A stretch of 64,000 nt of DNA. Origin: Solea solea. Lineage: Eukaryota > Chordata > Actinopteri > Pleuronectiformes > Soleidae. A program made the position numbers and the translations under genes. The DNA is taken from contig NC_081139.1 of NCBI RefSeq assembly GCF_958295425.1, positions 23,418,888 to 23,482,887 of the forward strand. Direction: 5' to 3'. Of the stretch, positions 20,091 to 31,925 are shown piece after piece. The notes beneath the pieces were generated by a model, which saw only the letters and a program-made list of their open reading frames with translations, did no database searches and was not told the DNA's origin. The number at the start of each line of letters is the position of its first letter. The first letter of the stretch is position 1.

Positions 20091-22440
20091 TTGTGGAGTT
20101 TTCATTGGACCATAAATATGTGTTTTAATCTTGCACTAGGGGGCAGCATTGCATTATTAGTGAAAGGATGTGCTTTTCGTGTGGTGATAAGTGTTCGTAC
20201 ACTTGATCTACCTGATTCACTGATTAATCCACGTCATCTAACATCTGCAGAGCCTCATGTGGTACAGTACAGAGTCTCCCCTGGGTCCTACAGGCTTCTA
20301 TTGAGGCATCTACTCCCATGGGCACACCACCCAAAATGAAAACATTATTTGCAACCAGGCTGTGCTGTTCTTTGAGTTCATCTCCATTATCAGCAGCTGC
20401 TGCATCAGCTGCTAACTTTCACCTCAACCACAGGCTGAAGATAATTAGGCCATTCTGCCGCTGGGACAGTGGCCTGATGTTGTAATGATCGGGAGCAGCT
20501 TTTATATCGGCGTCGACCAAAAGAGAAACAATACAATAACAACAAAAAGTATTTATCTGGAGCCATCAGTGGTGACGAGGAGCCATATTTTCTATTTTAT
20601 TTTACACAATGAAAGTTTCCTTAAGGAGTCACTAGATGGCAGTAGCTCATTTTATATTTTATCATATCACAACTGGAGCTGAGGCTGACTCAAAGTTCCT
20701 CCTCAGGTTCTTTATAGTTGCTGTAAGACGGAGACTTTTTTAAAAAGTGAAATATGTAACATTCTGTATCACAAGATATTAGGGAATAAGTTTCAATAGG
20801 CAAATACAGTATAAAGCAGACAAGTGACGCCTTGAGCAGAGATTGGGGCTTGTGTTTTGGTAGCTGGTCCCGCAGTTATATTTGAGTTCCTCTCAGAAAA
20901 TCATGCTACACCTTGTATATCTGGGGTCTCAGAATCAAAAGACCTGAGGAACAGGTCATCTGGACGTCTAGTCATCAACAATTTTGGGAAGAAATGAAAA
21001 CTGATCAGTCTGAGTGGGTGATGTGAGCTTAAAGTATAAAAAGATATTCCATCATAATTATGTCAAGTGTTTGTTTTGATATCATTCACAATATAAAAAC
21101 CTATTAGATGCAAAAATAATGTATAGATAACAAAAATGGAGAGAATGGAGGCCACATACAATCTTTTGTTTGAGACCTCACCATCATATCCATGACCTGT
21201 TAACTGAGTACAGCATCTCCTATATACCATGTAGTATGGGACAGGATTACGAACTCGGCTTGAATGCAGCAATAGACACAGCGATTAATAAGCCGCTGTT
21301 TCCACCGAGTGGATGTATGTACAATATCTTTCTGGCATTAGCTGCCAAAATCCCTTTTGTTTTTGACATTTGTGCTAAGCTGGGGACTTTCCAGTATTGC
21401 GTACTGGACCTTTAACCTTATCGATCACATGTCTGCTCAGTCCTCACCAGCATGTAATGTCTTTTGCCTTTTATACCAACTACCACCACTGAGTAACCCC
21501 ATCGTCGCTAACGTTAAAGTACAGTGGAGTAAAGAAGCCGAGCAAAGTCACAGACTCTTCACAGGAGGCACATTTATTCCCATTAAGATCATTTGCTCTC
21601 TCATCATCAATCTCTTCCCCACATCTATTCCAGACACTGTTATAGTGAATTTAGATTAAGATGGAGTGAGAAATAAAATGACTGTAACTATCATTATTGA
21701 ATTTATTCTTATTTTTTGTTATCTATTTCATTTTCTACACACTCCGACGGTCAAAATTACTCAGCTCCTATCACATACCCTGGTATATATACACTAGAAC
21801 AGTATTTGTGATTTTTCTGCGATAACCACAGGCACCACAGTTTGAGAACCATGGATGCAGACAATAAAAAAAGCCAGATTTTTCCTGTCATGAGCATAGG
21901 AGCAGTGCCACATGACAGTCCTGAGCAGCATCATGGCAGCAGTGACTCAGGTAAGTCTTCACCCTTTGTGCTTCTTCCCAATCCAATATTTTTCCTGGTA
22001 ATCCCTCGCCCACTCCTCAACACTGCAGCTCTTTCAGAGTTAAGACCACATAAGCTCCCACTTGAGTGCCAGAGGCAGAGCAACAACAGGGATGGAGCCG
22101 TTGCCTAGCGACGCCTCAGTCACTGCACCTAAGGGTGCTGGGTAAACACCCTAAGCCTTTCAGAGGGAAGAAGGGCTAAGTAACCTCACCGTTTCCTTCC
22201 ATGGCATTAATTAAAGCTAGAGCGCGTATTAATTTGTTGCAGTGTGTGTTGTCATTTATGCTCTCACCCCCAGGGTTGGATTCAATTATAAACCACATCC
22301 GTAGCAAGTTTATTTGTGTGTGTGATTGTTAATTTTTCTTGACTTATGTGCGATTATGTCTGATTCTAAGATGGGCTTTGACTGCTCAGCTGCGTGCACC
22401 TCATGCACTTTTAATGATGAGTCTCTGGTCTGAAATTCTT
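20091..22440. other. intergenic DNA after taf4a
   Basis: No exon recognised. A hAT-end remnant ends ACCACAGTTTGAGAACCATGG at about 21,834-21,854. The stretch 20,340-20,500 is GC-balanced and may be conserved non-coding DNA. The ORF of 81 codons near 21.2-21.4 kb shows no domain. Confidence 0.6.
21725..21855. mobile_element. hAT-end remnant
   Basis: TCTACACACTCCGACGGTCAAAATTACTCAGCTCC...ACCACAGTTTGAGAACCATGG is repeated, with changes, at 41,229-41,338 (TCTACACACTGGTGTCAAAATTCATCAGCTCC...ACCACAGTTTGAGAACCATGG). The end resembles the GGTTCTCAAACT-type termini of hAT elements. Confidence 0.55.
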
Positions 22441-22990
22441 GGCTTGTTTACATTCACGGAGGGGCTCTGTTTTAATGATGGTTAGAGGCTAATGAAAGCT
22501 CCCCCGGCTAACATTTCTTCCATGAATAGGGAGGTTATGAAATCCAGCGCTACGGTGCGACCCCTGGCTGGATGAACAAAAAGGGTTGTGATATTTAATT
22601 TTTGAAAACCACCAAATTCAAAAAAATTCGTAATCGTAATCATGCTGTGAGACAAATGCAACACTAACAGACAGTTAATTATTTTCATCCTTTTCAACGC
22701 CTCCTTGCATGTTGTTGATCAAGGTCTGAGCTTATGAATAAAAAGTCTCTCCTCGCAGCGACATGTGAATGGGATTGGGATGAGCTGATGTGGCGCAGTG
22801 TGATCCAATCGCTGCACTTTATCATCCATTTAGATGCACACTTCCAGTAGCCCAAAACCACTTTTATCCTGAAATGAAAGAGAATGATCTCCCGCCTCTC
22901 CTGAGGAATCAAACCCTGAAATAAAACAAGGAACACCAGTTCATTAGCTAGAGCCTCCTTCACAACTCCTCCCATGCTCCCCGTGCCCTT
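22440..22990. promoter_or_regulatory. candidate conserved non-coding stretch
   Basis: About 550 bases with balanced composition, no repeat signature and dense short TAAT/ATTA and CAAT motifs, between taf4a and cdh4. This resembles vertebrate conserved non-coding elements, but conservation cannot be tested here. Low confidence. Confidence 0.25.
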
Positions 22991-23274
22991 GTTCCACCCA
23001 GGTTCTTGCTGACTTTAGGCTTCTTTTGTTATGGGGTCGACCGGGGCGCTCTGCTTTGGCCTGGAGACGCTATAATAAGGCCAGTGTTTACAACTGGCGC
23101 TGAAATGGGTTTGTAAGTGTGGCTGAACCTGTGAGGTATTGACACGGGGGTTAACTGCCTGTTGCCCTCTTTAATGGAGCTGAATCAGGCCAAGCAGCAG
23201 GCAGTGTCAGCCCACAGGAGACCAACATCTCCATTTACTAAGTCATCGCCTATATGAGGCGCCAAAATTAGATT

Positions 23275-23345
23275 TTGAGATTCAACTTTATTGTCATTTT
23301 GCAGAGTACACATATAGACACGACACAATGCAGTTAGCATCTAAC
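23275..23345 (-). repeat. LINE 3' tail fragment
   Basis: TTCAACTTTATTGTCATTTTGCAGAGTACA is the reverse of a common fish LINE tail ending in AAAATGACAATAAA. Only the terminal part is present. Confidence 0.55.
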
Positions 23346-24369
23346 CACACGTGAAAGGCAGTACTGTGGTTCTGTAAAAATAACCAAAAACGAGTATGAA
23401 TATGATAACATTATATAGCGGTATATACGGATATCAACATCATATAAATATAGTTATATGTACGTATCAACAGTGAGTGTGTGTGTGTATGCATATATAG
23501 AGTATGTATAGTATAAGTGGCAGAAGATTTACATACTGTTATGTCTCGTCAAATATGTTAATGTTAATCATGTTTAGTGTTTCACATGTTGTCATGACTT
23601 CATGTTCGTCCTTTGTGCCTCTCTATGTCCAGTCTTGTCGTGCACTTCCTGTTTTATTTTGTAGTCATCTTTCCCCTCTGGTTTCAGATCCTGACTTCCT
23701 CCCTTTGTGTGATTTTCCCTCCACTGAGATGGCTAACCCCGCCCCTCACTGGTTTCACCTGTGTTCCCCTACCTCATGTGTATGAATAGTCCTCGTCTCG
23801 CGTGTCTTGTGTCAGTTCGTTTTTGTCTGTCTTGTTTCTCAGTCCTGTCGTCCATCAAGTATAAGTTGAGTTTTTTTGAGTATAAGTTTTTGATCCTCCT
23901 TGAGAGCGTCTATTGTTTGTGAAATAAATTCCTTTTGTTTTACCCTAGTTTGGAGTCGAGCATTTGAGTCCTGTGCAGTGCAGCAGAATATACCACAGCT
24001 GTGGTGATGAAGTGTTCTTGAACAACGAAACAAAGCCTCTGTTAAGACACATCGGGACACAGGCTGAAAGTCAAAATGGAGATTTGCATTTTAACCTAAT
24101 AATATTCAAAGGGATAATTCACTTTTTGAAGGGTGGTTGTATAAGGTACTGACGCTTTGAAACAGGTGTAGATTTGATTGGTGAGTTGATTAGGTGGCTA
24201 AGTGAGTGGCTCAAATCTGTTTTCCCTTCTGCTCCTGCTGGCAGACATTTTATCAGCGACAACAAATGTGAGTGTTGATAATGTGTCAACACAACCACAA
24301 CACCAAACTTGAACCATTTCTTTAATCTTGCTTAGAATTGAGGTCAACACTACTTTGTTGTTAATTGAT

Positions 24370-24655
24370 CTGGCTAGTGGCTAGCACTGTTGCCTCACAG
24401 CAAAAAGACCCACGGAATTGCAACCCAGTTCAATCAAGAATATGAAGTTTGCATGTTCTCCCCATTAGCGTGTGGGTTTTCTCCAGCTTCTCTAGTTTCC
24501 TCCAGAGTATGAAAGTTTGTTTGTGTTTGTGTGTGGGCACTGCGATAGAGTGGTCGACCTGTTCACCAAGCATTTTGCCCTGTGTCAGCGAGCTGGATTG
24601 GCTAAAACGACCCCCATGACTCTCACATAAAGCGGTTGGCAATGAATGAATGAAT
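24370..24655 (+). repeat. fish LINE/SINE-tail repeat
   Basis: The copy reads GTGGCTAGCACTGTTGCCTCACAGCA...TTTGCATGTTCTCCCC...GCGTGTGGGTTTTCTCC...CTGCGATAGAGTGG...TGTCAGCGAGCTGGATTGGC and ends in a TGAATGAATGAAT tail. It is related to copies at 7.6, 32.6, 46.1 and 58.6 kb. Confidence 0.75.
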
Positions 24656-24833
24656 TATCTTATCATACTGACTCTGTAAATTCATATTAGTAGATTCTGT
24701 TTTTAGAAGGTATTCCGCAAAAAAATATAAAGAATAGGCAAAATCATCCACATTTACCATCTTGGTTTAAAATGTTCTCAAAATCCAAACCCTCATGCAG
24801 TTAGTTTGCATGAATATTAGACTTACATCTAGC

Positions 24834-25543
24834 GTAAATTTCGGCCTATAAGCCGCTACTTTTTTTCCACGCTTTGAACCCTGCGGCCTATACAACGGTG
24901 CGGCTAATTTATAGACTTTTACTAGCTAACAGCCACCGGGGGGCACTCTCTAGCAGTAAACGCAAAAGTGAGACAGACACTGGGAAAGATTATGCGCTGA
25001 AGATGAAGACTTCAGTGGCTTTAGTGCGCAAGAAGAAGATGAAGATGAAGATAGCGACCAACGACTTTTCTGGTAGGCTAAAATGTTTTCTTTTCTAACC
25101 AGGCGTGTTACTGTCGTGTTGGTGGAGTGTTTATTTTCTAACCAGGCATGTTGATGCCGTGTCGGTGCTGTTTCCAAACATGCTGAGCATGTTCACCCTG
25201 TGTTTAAATTACGTTGTTTTAATAAAAACGTGTAATGCCGTGTAGCGTCTTTCTATGTAAATATCTCATGTTACAACCATACGCGGCGTTACAGGTGGGC
25301 CCACTTTTGTCCGTGGCCCATTCAGTGCTAGTCACGCGCACTCACTCACCATTCATAAAGTTGATGCATTCATTAACAAACTCCTTTGATAAGAGATTGA
25401 ATCCTGGCGCCGCTACTGGTTACAACATGAAAACCTGCGGCTTATATTCAAGTGCGGCCTATATATGTACAACATTTATTTTCTTTTCAAATTTAGCTGG
25501 TGCGGCTTGTAGTCAGGTGTGCTCAATGGGCCGAAATTTACGG
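24834..25543. mobile_element. DNA transposon with 15-bp TIRs and TA target site
   Basis: Left end GCGTAAATTTCGGCC and right end GGCCGAAATTTACGG are inverted repeats differing by one base. Each is flanked by TA, which fits the Tc1/mariner-pogo superfamily. Subterminal GGCCTATAAGCCGC and GCGGCTTATATTCAAGTGCGGCC repeat the motif. A plus-strand open stretch from about 24,972 encodes an acidic tail (EDEDFSGFSAQEEDEDEDSD), possibly what remains of a transposase C-terminus. No complete transposase is present. Confidence 0.7.
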
Positions 25544-25684
25544 TAATTACTTGAAACGTTTAAATTCTTAGTCAAGTTAGAGTGCCAAGTGTTAGTAGAT
25601 CAAAAATACTCAGGAACAGGTTTCAAATTTCCCAATTGAAATCAAGACGCATGGCTTCAGATTCTGCTGTAATGTGTTCCATGT

Positions 25685-25990
25685 TAAGATAAGATAAGAT
25701 GAGATCAGGCAGTCCTTTATTTGTCCGGCAGTGGGGAAATGTACATATTTATATTATTACAGCAGCTAAGATAGTAAAGATAAAGATAATAAGTAATAAA
25801 CATGCTTCACCAAAAAAAGTACAATATATAAAGATATTAACACTAAGACTATAAAAAAGTTAAAATAGAATGTTGAGGGGGTGAAGTTCTGGTAGAGTTC
25901 TGTTACTGAGGCAATTCTACAGTTAAAGGGCTGGGAGTGTTGGCTATGGCTGCACTGCTGACATGTGCATACAGTATGTAAAATGGTAAA
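25685..25990 (-). mobile_element. LINE 3' region remnant (L2-like), reversed
   Basis: AAGATAAGATAAGATGAGATCAGGCAGTCCTTTATTTGTCCGGCAGTGGGGAAATGTAC is the reverse of a very common fish LINE 3' end with a TTATCTTATCTT tail. The rest to about 25,990 is AT-rich sequence of the same type. Confidence 0.7.
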
Positions 25991-26165
25991 TGGTTTGTAT
26001 TTAATATTGCTTTTCTAGTTTCGATGACCACTCAAAGCTGCTTTACTCTACAGTTTTGCCATTCACCCACACCCATACACTCACACTCTCATACAGCGCA
26101 TCTACGTGCGTGCAGCACATTTTCTATCACTCGTCATGGGTATGAAACTTGGCAGCAGGCCAAAG
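25985..26165. repeat. interspersed repeat (CTTTTCTAGT..GATGACCACTCAAAGC family)
   Basis: GCTTTTCTAGTTTCGATGACCACTCAAAGCTGCTTTACTCTACAGTTTTGCCATTCACCCA matches the copy at 38,205-38,330. Common in fish genomes, probably derived from a LINE 3' end. Confidence 0.7.
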
Positions 26166-26469
26166 AGTGATTTGTAAATGAAGCGTGAAAGCCTGCATGT
26201 GTGTAATGATGACTAGTTGACCAGATAAGTCAAAGTGCAATGCAGAGTGAAGAGTTGACAGCCGTGTTATCAATCTCTAAAGTGCTCTGTGATCGACAGC
26301 ATGTAACACAAGTAGAGTGCTGGCAAAAGGAACTGATAAAAACTATGTCTTCAGCCTTAAAAGTTAACCAAACCTTCTCTTCTGAGACAACGTCTGACCA
26401 ATGTATGATGTATTCTCGAGTCGTTTAGGGGTTTAGTTACACTTAAACAAGTTTTTTTTTTCTGGTATT

Positions 26470-26900
26470 GAATGAAATACAAGGTTTGTACTTAAAGAAA
26501 AACTCAATTTCTACAAAAGATCTTCAATACAGTATTCAAAAGACAGATTTTCATGAGTCAAAGTGCCTTGGTATTTGTAAGAAGCCACAGAAGAGTACAG
26601 ATCTAATAGAAAGAAGAACAGCTGGTACCTTCTTCTTGAAAAAACATGGCTTTTGTTCTATTAGCATTTAGCACTAGTCTGAAATGGAATAAAATGTGAT
26701 TAAACAGTGTCAGATGTTCAAGGACCACGGCAACAGCGTTTGCACGACAGCTAACAATTGTATCATCAGCATAAAGACACATTTTTTGACCCCTCTAAAC
26801 AGATTCAAAAGAGGATGGGTTCTGAAACTGAGCCTTGTGGCACACCCTTGGTGACGTTAGGATAACTGGACAAAAGACCACAGAGATGCACACACTGCAT
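26470..26900 (-). mobile_element. reverse transcriptase remnant of a Rex1/CR1-like LINE
   Basis: On the minus strand the sequence encodes GVPQGSVSEPILF (polymerase block 4) near 26,860, then MCLYADDTIV (catalytic YADD) near 26,780, and further on YQGTLTHENLSFEYC near 26,540. Order and spacing are those of a non-LTR reverse transcriptase with an internal deletion between GVPQGS and YADD. Frameshifts and stops are present, so it is dead. Confidence 0.75.
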
Positions 26901-28619
26901 CGATAAACCAAAGATGATCACCTCATGGAGACACAACAGGAAGGTCAGAGGGTCAGCAAACATTTAGGATTCACCATTTCCACCATTGCCACACCTTTAG
27001 CCAAACCACTGGTGCACTTTCAAATGGTTAAATTGTGCCAAACAAATATATCACATGCATTTTGAGTCAGGCAGGGCAAAAAAACACAACATTATAAATG
27101 ACCACGAGACAACTTCAGACCAAAACAACAGGCCTCACCTTGAAACACACACACACAAACACACGTATGAAGTGCTGTATCATATAATGCAGACAGATCA
27201 GTAATAAAATGAGACAAATCAGATTACGTGACCTGCTGTGTTACTGTAATATCATCACTCCATTTACGAGGCTGAAGCCATTACGCATGTGATAGTCAAT
27301 TATTTATGTATACTGACGACTGTACTGTAAATCTTTCATTAACGGTAATTGTTGATCTGTCTTCCTGGAGTGATGCTGACAGAGGGAAATGCAGGGGGCA
27401 GATGGGAATGGAAAATGGATTGCACCTTAAAGGACATCAGAGACAGACTTGGCTGCAAAGGAGTCATCGCCTGCCATTTGAGGATGAAGCCAGTGTCCCG
27501 AGGAAAACGTTTAACCTGTGGCTGAGGTGAAGAATTATATGCAGTTGATTGGAGCAGCACCTCTGCTCGAGGATGCAGCACGGATATCCCACAGCACTCT
27601 AGCATGTAATCACACAGAGAAGAGGCGGATCTCTGCAGAGCTGCTCAGCAGCAGCAGCGCTCGCAGCTTCTGTGTGCTTGTGTTACAAATAACCCCAGGG
27701 CACTGCCATCATTCTTTGTGATTGTATTACAGGTGTTCCTGAATATGGAAAGCTGTCTGAGCAGTTGTGTGAACGTTCTCAATTAGACGGTTCACTTGTC
27801 AGTGGAGGAAGATGTAACAATTGGACAGCAACATTTCCAAATGATGTAGCGCCGGCTTCAGATGTCTGGTCGTGACTCTGAATTTTTGCTTTCATAATTT
27901 ACATCTCAAGCCCAAGCGGGAACAGAGATTACTTGGACTCTATACTCGCGCGTGAGTTATGCTCTCTCTGACAGGTAACCTGAACTCCATGTGTATAACA
28001 AGTGTCTGGATTTGAATTTTCCTGAGCAGCAAAACATAAATGAAGGATCACAACAAGTCAACGGCTTCATAAAACAATATTTTCAGTCAGAGAGAGTCGT
28101 CATGGCTGCATCCTCCAAGTGTGTATTCGTCGTCCGGATGTAGTCAAAATGCATCATGGGCCGTCCCAATTGTCACATGAATCATCGGCTCCTTGAAATG
28201 TGTCTGTCCCCACCATATCCCAGAGTTCTTTGCGCACCAGCAGCAGAACAATAAGGGTGGCAGTAATGTTCCTTTCAGCTGTTTTGCCAACCCCCATAAA
28301 AACCCGGAGAAGAGAAACATGAAGCTTTTTTTTCCCCTTGTCACAAAACGCAACACAAATACATGCTTTTTGGGAGTTACTCATTTCAACCCATTCTTCA
28401 TATTATTTAAAATTTAAATTTGAGGATTCAAATGCAGACGCAGCTTAACCAGGTTTATTTGACCTATTGATCCAAATCAGAAAACTGTGTGGCGATAAGT
28501 TTTGCTTATGGAATAAAGGGATTTAAGGGAAATTATTTTGCTTGTCGATGTTTGTCTCTCAGCTGGAGATACATTTCACACGAGTGTCTGCATTGATGAA
28601 TCCATTCATTCCAGTATTA
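26901..28619. other. intergenic DNA
   Basis: No gene recognised. It includes a (CA)n-like tract near 27,146-27,164 and the candidate conserved stretch at 27,370-27,740. The remaining sequence shows no terminal repeats. Confidence 0.55.
27370..27740. promoter_or_regulatory. candidate conserved non-coding stretch
   Basis: Balanced composition with no transposon signature and no convincing ORF, lying between repeat-rich segments. Offered only as a candidate; an alignment would be needed. Confidence 0.2.
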
Positions 28620-28627
28620 CATAAAAT

Positions 28628-28932
28628 CAGTAGCGTACTGTGGGGTTTCAGTCAGGGCCTTCAGTAAAAAAACCAAAACAGCAGGTCCACGGAGCTATGA
28701 TGCGTTTAATGACATCCAGGAAAATCCAGCTCAGCTTCACAAAAAATAACCATATTCTTTCTGGAAATATAATCATAACATACTGAAAAAGTAATTAAAC
28801 TCAGACACGTTCAGACACACATTAATTTGATTATTTAAAACAATAAAATAGTAATAATAATAATAAAAATACTTTTTTGATATTGTCAGGGCCAGCAGAG
28901 AAGGCCCTGCTGGCCCTGACCGCCCACCACTG
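28628..28932. mobile_element. hAT-superfamily MITE with perfect 8-bp target duplication
   Basis: A 305-bp element starting CAG and ending CTG, flanked on both sides by CATAAAAT (28,620-28,627 and 28,933-28,940), a perfect 8-bp target duplication. Ends are imperfect inverted repeats (CAGTAGCGTACTGTGGGG...GTCAGGGCC and CAGTGGTGGGCGGTCAGGGCC). Near the right end is a perfect hairpin: arms 28,885-28,898 and 28,907-28,920 with an 8-base loop. No coding capacity. Confidence 0.88.
28885..28920. repeat. perfect 14-bp hairpin in the MITE
   Basis: GTCAGGGCCAGCAG, loop AGAAGGCC, CTGCTGGCCCTGAC. All 14 pairs are Watson-Crick. GC-rich in an AT-rich surround. Confidence 0.95.
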
Positions 28933-29539
28933 CATAAAATAATGTCCATCAAAAATATTTTTTTTTTAAATGAATAAAACTGGTACAACACAAAACTAAA
29001 ATTGAAAAAAAAAAAAAAACACAAAAATTAAACACATTTGAAATATTTTCATTGTATATCACATAGGTTTAACTATATCTGACTTTTCAGATGTTTTGGC
29101 TGATAAGGGGTTAAATCCCAAGTCAGGCTTCGAGGGGCGAGAACGAGTTGGGACTTCAAACAGTGGAGGGCGGCATTTAACCTCTTGCTGCACAACCTGC
29201 CGGAATTTATTAGGAGAAGAAGGAGAATTTGTAAGTGGTGTGGGCTAGACCGCCTCGTTTCTCACAGCGTCTGACTCCCGTCTCCCTCAAGTGTGCAGCC
29301 GCAATGGATCCACATACAACGCTTGATGCTGCCCCCATTCAAAGTGAACAAGGCAGCCATTTCAGTTGTTGGCAGATAAAACCACATTAAAAAAATATGT
29401 GAACTACTTACGATGTACCAAACTCTAAAGTTGCAAACAAACACACCACACAGCCGTGCTGCGGTTTCCTATTTTTATCGTATCCTTTATGATAGAGGTC
29501 TGCTGAGTACGGAGGTGTTTAAAAAAAAACATGGGCAGT

Positions 29540-30060
29540 TGAGTTTAATGTGGAATTAAATAATAATATATGGGAGGAATGTCTACGGAGTAATCATAAA
29601 TGTTCAGTTAATACCAGACACATCCTTACACAGTTTAAAATGCTCCATCATTCACAGGAGAAGCTATACAGATTCTACCCCGAATGTCTCACACGTTTGT
29701 AATCGATGTAAATCCATGATCAGTAACCTTGCACATTCTTTCTGGTCATGGAGTGAACTCCATTCTTTTCGGAAATGCATTTACTCTGAAGCCTTTGGGA
29801 AGAGTTAAGTACCCAACCCTCTTGTAGCAATTTTACGTTTCTGGAAAATTGACTCTGCGCCTTCATATGACTCGCAGTTAAGAGAAATGTCAAATCTCGA
29901 GAGATTGGGACTTTATAACGAAGACAGAGGAGATTTATTTGGCAAGATATGGGACCCTGAGCTATCTCGAGGGGCAGGACTCCCGAACTGTGGCTGCTAT
30001 AAACTGTATGTGATTCCTCACTGTGCAAATGTATATACACAAGTTTATGTGTACTTATTT
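29540..30060 (+). mobile_element. LINE remnant, L1/Tx1-like polymerase C-terminus
   Basis: On the plus strand, FYPECLTRL-like sequence is followed by TCNRCKSMISNLAHSFWSW (zinc-knuckle-like CxxC then H). Further on come VPNPLVAILRFWKIDSAPS and SNLERLGLYNEDRGDLFGKI. This matches the layout of the C-terminal region of L1/Tx1-type LINEs (CxRC...GH.FW.C...). It is interrupted by stops and frameshifts. Confidence 0.65.
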
Positions 30061-30224
30061 TTTATTCATGAATTCATTTTTGTAACTTTTCCTATTATGT
30101 CTGCCTTATTATTTACCATGACCGTGCACTGCTCGTAGAGATGCTATGTTCTGTGTCATGTGTCTGTTTTGTTTTTTTTGACTTCTCTCTCTCTGGAAGT
30201 TGCCACAGTGGATTATCTACATAT

Positions 30225-30475
30225 TTGATTTGGGAGAGATTTTTAAACTGGATGCCCTTCCTGCTTCCTGATCCATTGGGCTTGGGGCTGGCACAAATAG
30301 TGCACTGGTTGTGGCTGTGGTCAATTTAGAATGTCTAATTAACAATGAGCAATGGGGATTGGGTTCCTAGCTCAGGGGTAGCCCAGCCCTTGACCTGGTG
30401 GGACTTGAACCAACAATCCTTCGGTCACAAGCTAACTCCTCCTCATGTTATCTTTCCACTATGGGCTGCTCCCCA
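30225..30475 (+). repeat. fish interspersed repeat (LINE/SINE derived)
   Basis: GGATGCCCTTCCTGCTTCCTGATCC...GGCTTGGGGCTGGCAC...GCCCAGCCCTTGACCTGGTGGGACTTGAACC...CCTTCGGTCACAAGC follows a well-known repeat type in fish. It is not a gene. Confidence 0.65.
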
Positions 30476-31189
30476 AAAAAAGCAATATTTCTAATAAAAT
30501 AGAATTGAACTATCCCTTTAATATAACACATACATTTACTGCATATTCAAAAAGAAGGGAATAGGAAAAGCTCTTTTCATGGGCTGTTTATAGTGCAGCG
30601 AGTGTTTCAGCACTGACTGATAAGCAGCCTGTCTCCACCGGACCAGACATCCATACCATAAATAGCTGGTCATTAAACAGTAGATATCCTTTCCACCCTC
30701 TTGCCGCAGGAACATCAAATTTATTCTGCTGCTTTGATCTCATTTTAGACTGAGTCCTGAAATAGCAGGAGGTTGAGAGTGGTGTCAGCAGAAAAGCAGC
30801 CGGCAGTCAGCCCATCTCGTGGTGTGGTACATCCACTGAATAGCAACATCAACACTAAACCGCGAACAGTTGATCACGCAGCCGGCATCAGAGACAACAT
30901 CAGCTGGTGTTTTTTAGATTGGATTGTTCCCAGCACCGGGGCCCAAGAGACCCACTAGCTATATGGAGAGGAAATGAAAAGAGCCAGGCTTGGACATGTT
31001 TGAAGAGGAGAACTTTATTTACAACACACAAGGCACTGGCTGTGAACCAGCAGCCAAGCTCTCAGTCTACGTATATACGCCATTTATCAAGGAGGCAACT
31101 AGTTTGCTTTCTTCTTCCTCTCTGCCTGTGTCTGCCATGGGGAAACCAAGTGAACTCCACTTAAGCCCATCAAAGAAACCTCCCCTGAA

Positions 31190-31410
31190 GTTAATCTCCT
31201 AACCCGTCGACTGACTGTGACCACGATGACTTTTTAACTAACGTGATTATTATAACAGAGCAGCTGATCCAACCTGTGATGACCCTCTTATTAACACGGG
31301 TCCACAATCCTGCCGGGCCCATGAAATAATTCATTATTGTACTACTGTAAAGGTTAACCTCGGGTTTATTACTGGCTGTCCTCATTACTGGGATACTCCG
31401 GTGTGGATTA
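31190..31410. promoter_or_regulatory. candidate conserved non-coding stretch
   Basis: Repeat-free, moderately GC sequence with several homeodomain-like TAAC/TAATTCATTA motifs. Its function is unknown and conservation is not testable here. Confidence 0.25.
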
Positions 31411-31699
31411 AAGTGGGGGAATCAAAGCTCTGCTCATTAACTAGTCCTGTACGCTCCAGTATCTCTGCTCACCTCTACCTGTCATCTTATAATTCCTGGC
31501 CACAGAACAATACAACATGAAGCATGTCTCTGTTTCACCTCGTCAAATCAACCTTTTTTCCCCCCACCTCCTCCCCAAAAGTACTTGCTAAATGTTATGC
31601 ATTGTTCACGCTGTGCTCAAATCTCACGTCGTCCTCTGCTGAACCCCTCTACTCCATCCTACTAATCACCTCCCCACATGGCCTACCTGTGTCTTGCCA

Positions 31700-31925
31700 C
31701 CGCCTCATTTTTCTCGCTCTCTCATAATGCCTGCCTCTGCGCTTTTTCTCTGGGTGTCTCATTAAAGGCGTTCTATCTAATGAGATTACGCCGTGGGGAT
31801 TAATGGTGTGGCTAATTGATAGACACACAGCCGGAGAGGATTAAAACCCTTTAAGTCCCCAGCGGGTTTTTTGGCACTTTGGTTGACTAATTGAAATCAC
31901 AGGATTGGACACAAATATACTCTCT
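31700..31925. promoter_or_regulatory. candidate conserved non-coding stretch
   Basis: Contains TCATTAAAGGCG, TAATGAGATTACG, GGATTAATGG, GGCTAATTGATAG and GACTAATTGAAATC in about 150 bases, a dense cluster of homeodomain-type cores in sequence that looks unique. A possible enhancer of the adhesion gene cdh4; inference only. Confidence 0.3.

Noticed and set aside
21170..21659. overlapping ORFs of 81 and 100 codons in the intergenic region
   Set aside because: Neither resembles a known family, codon usage is not gene-like, and no flanking exons fit.
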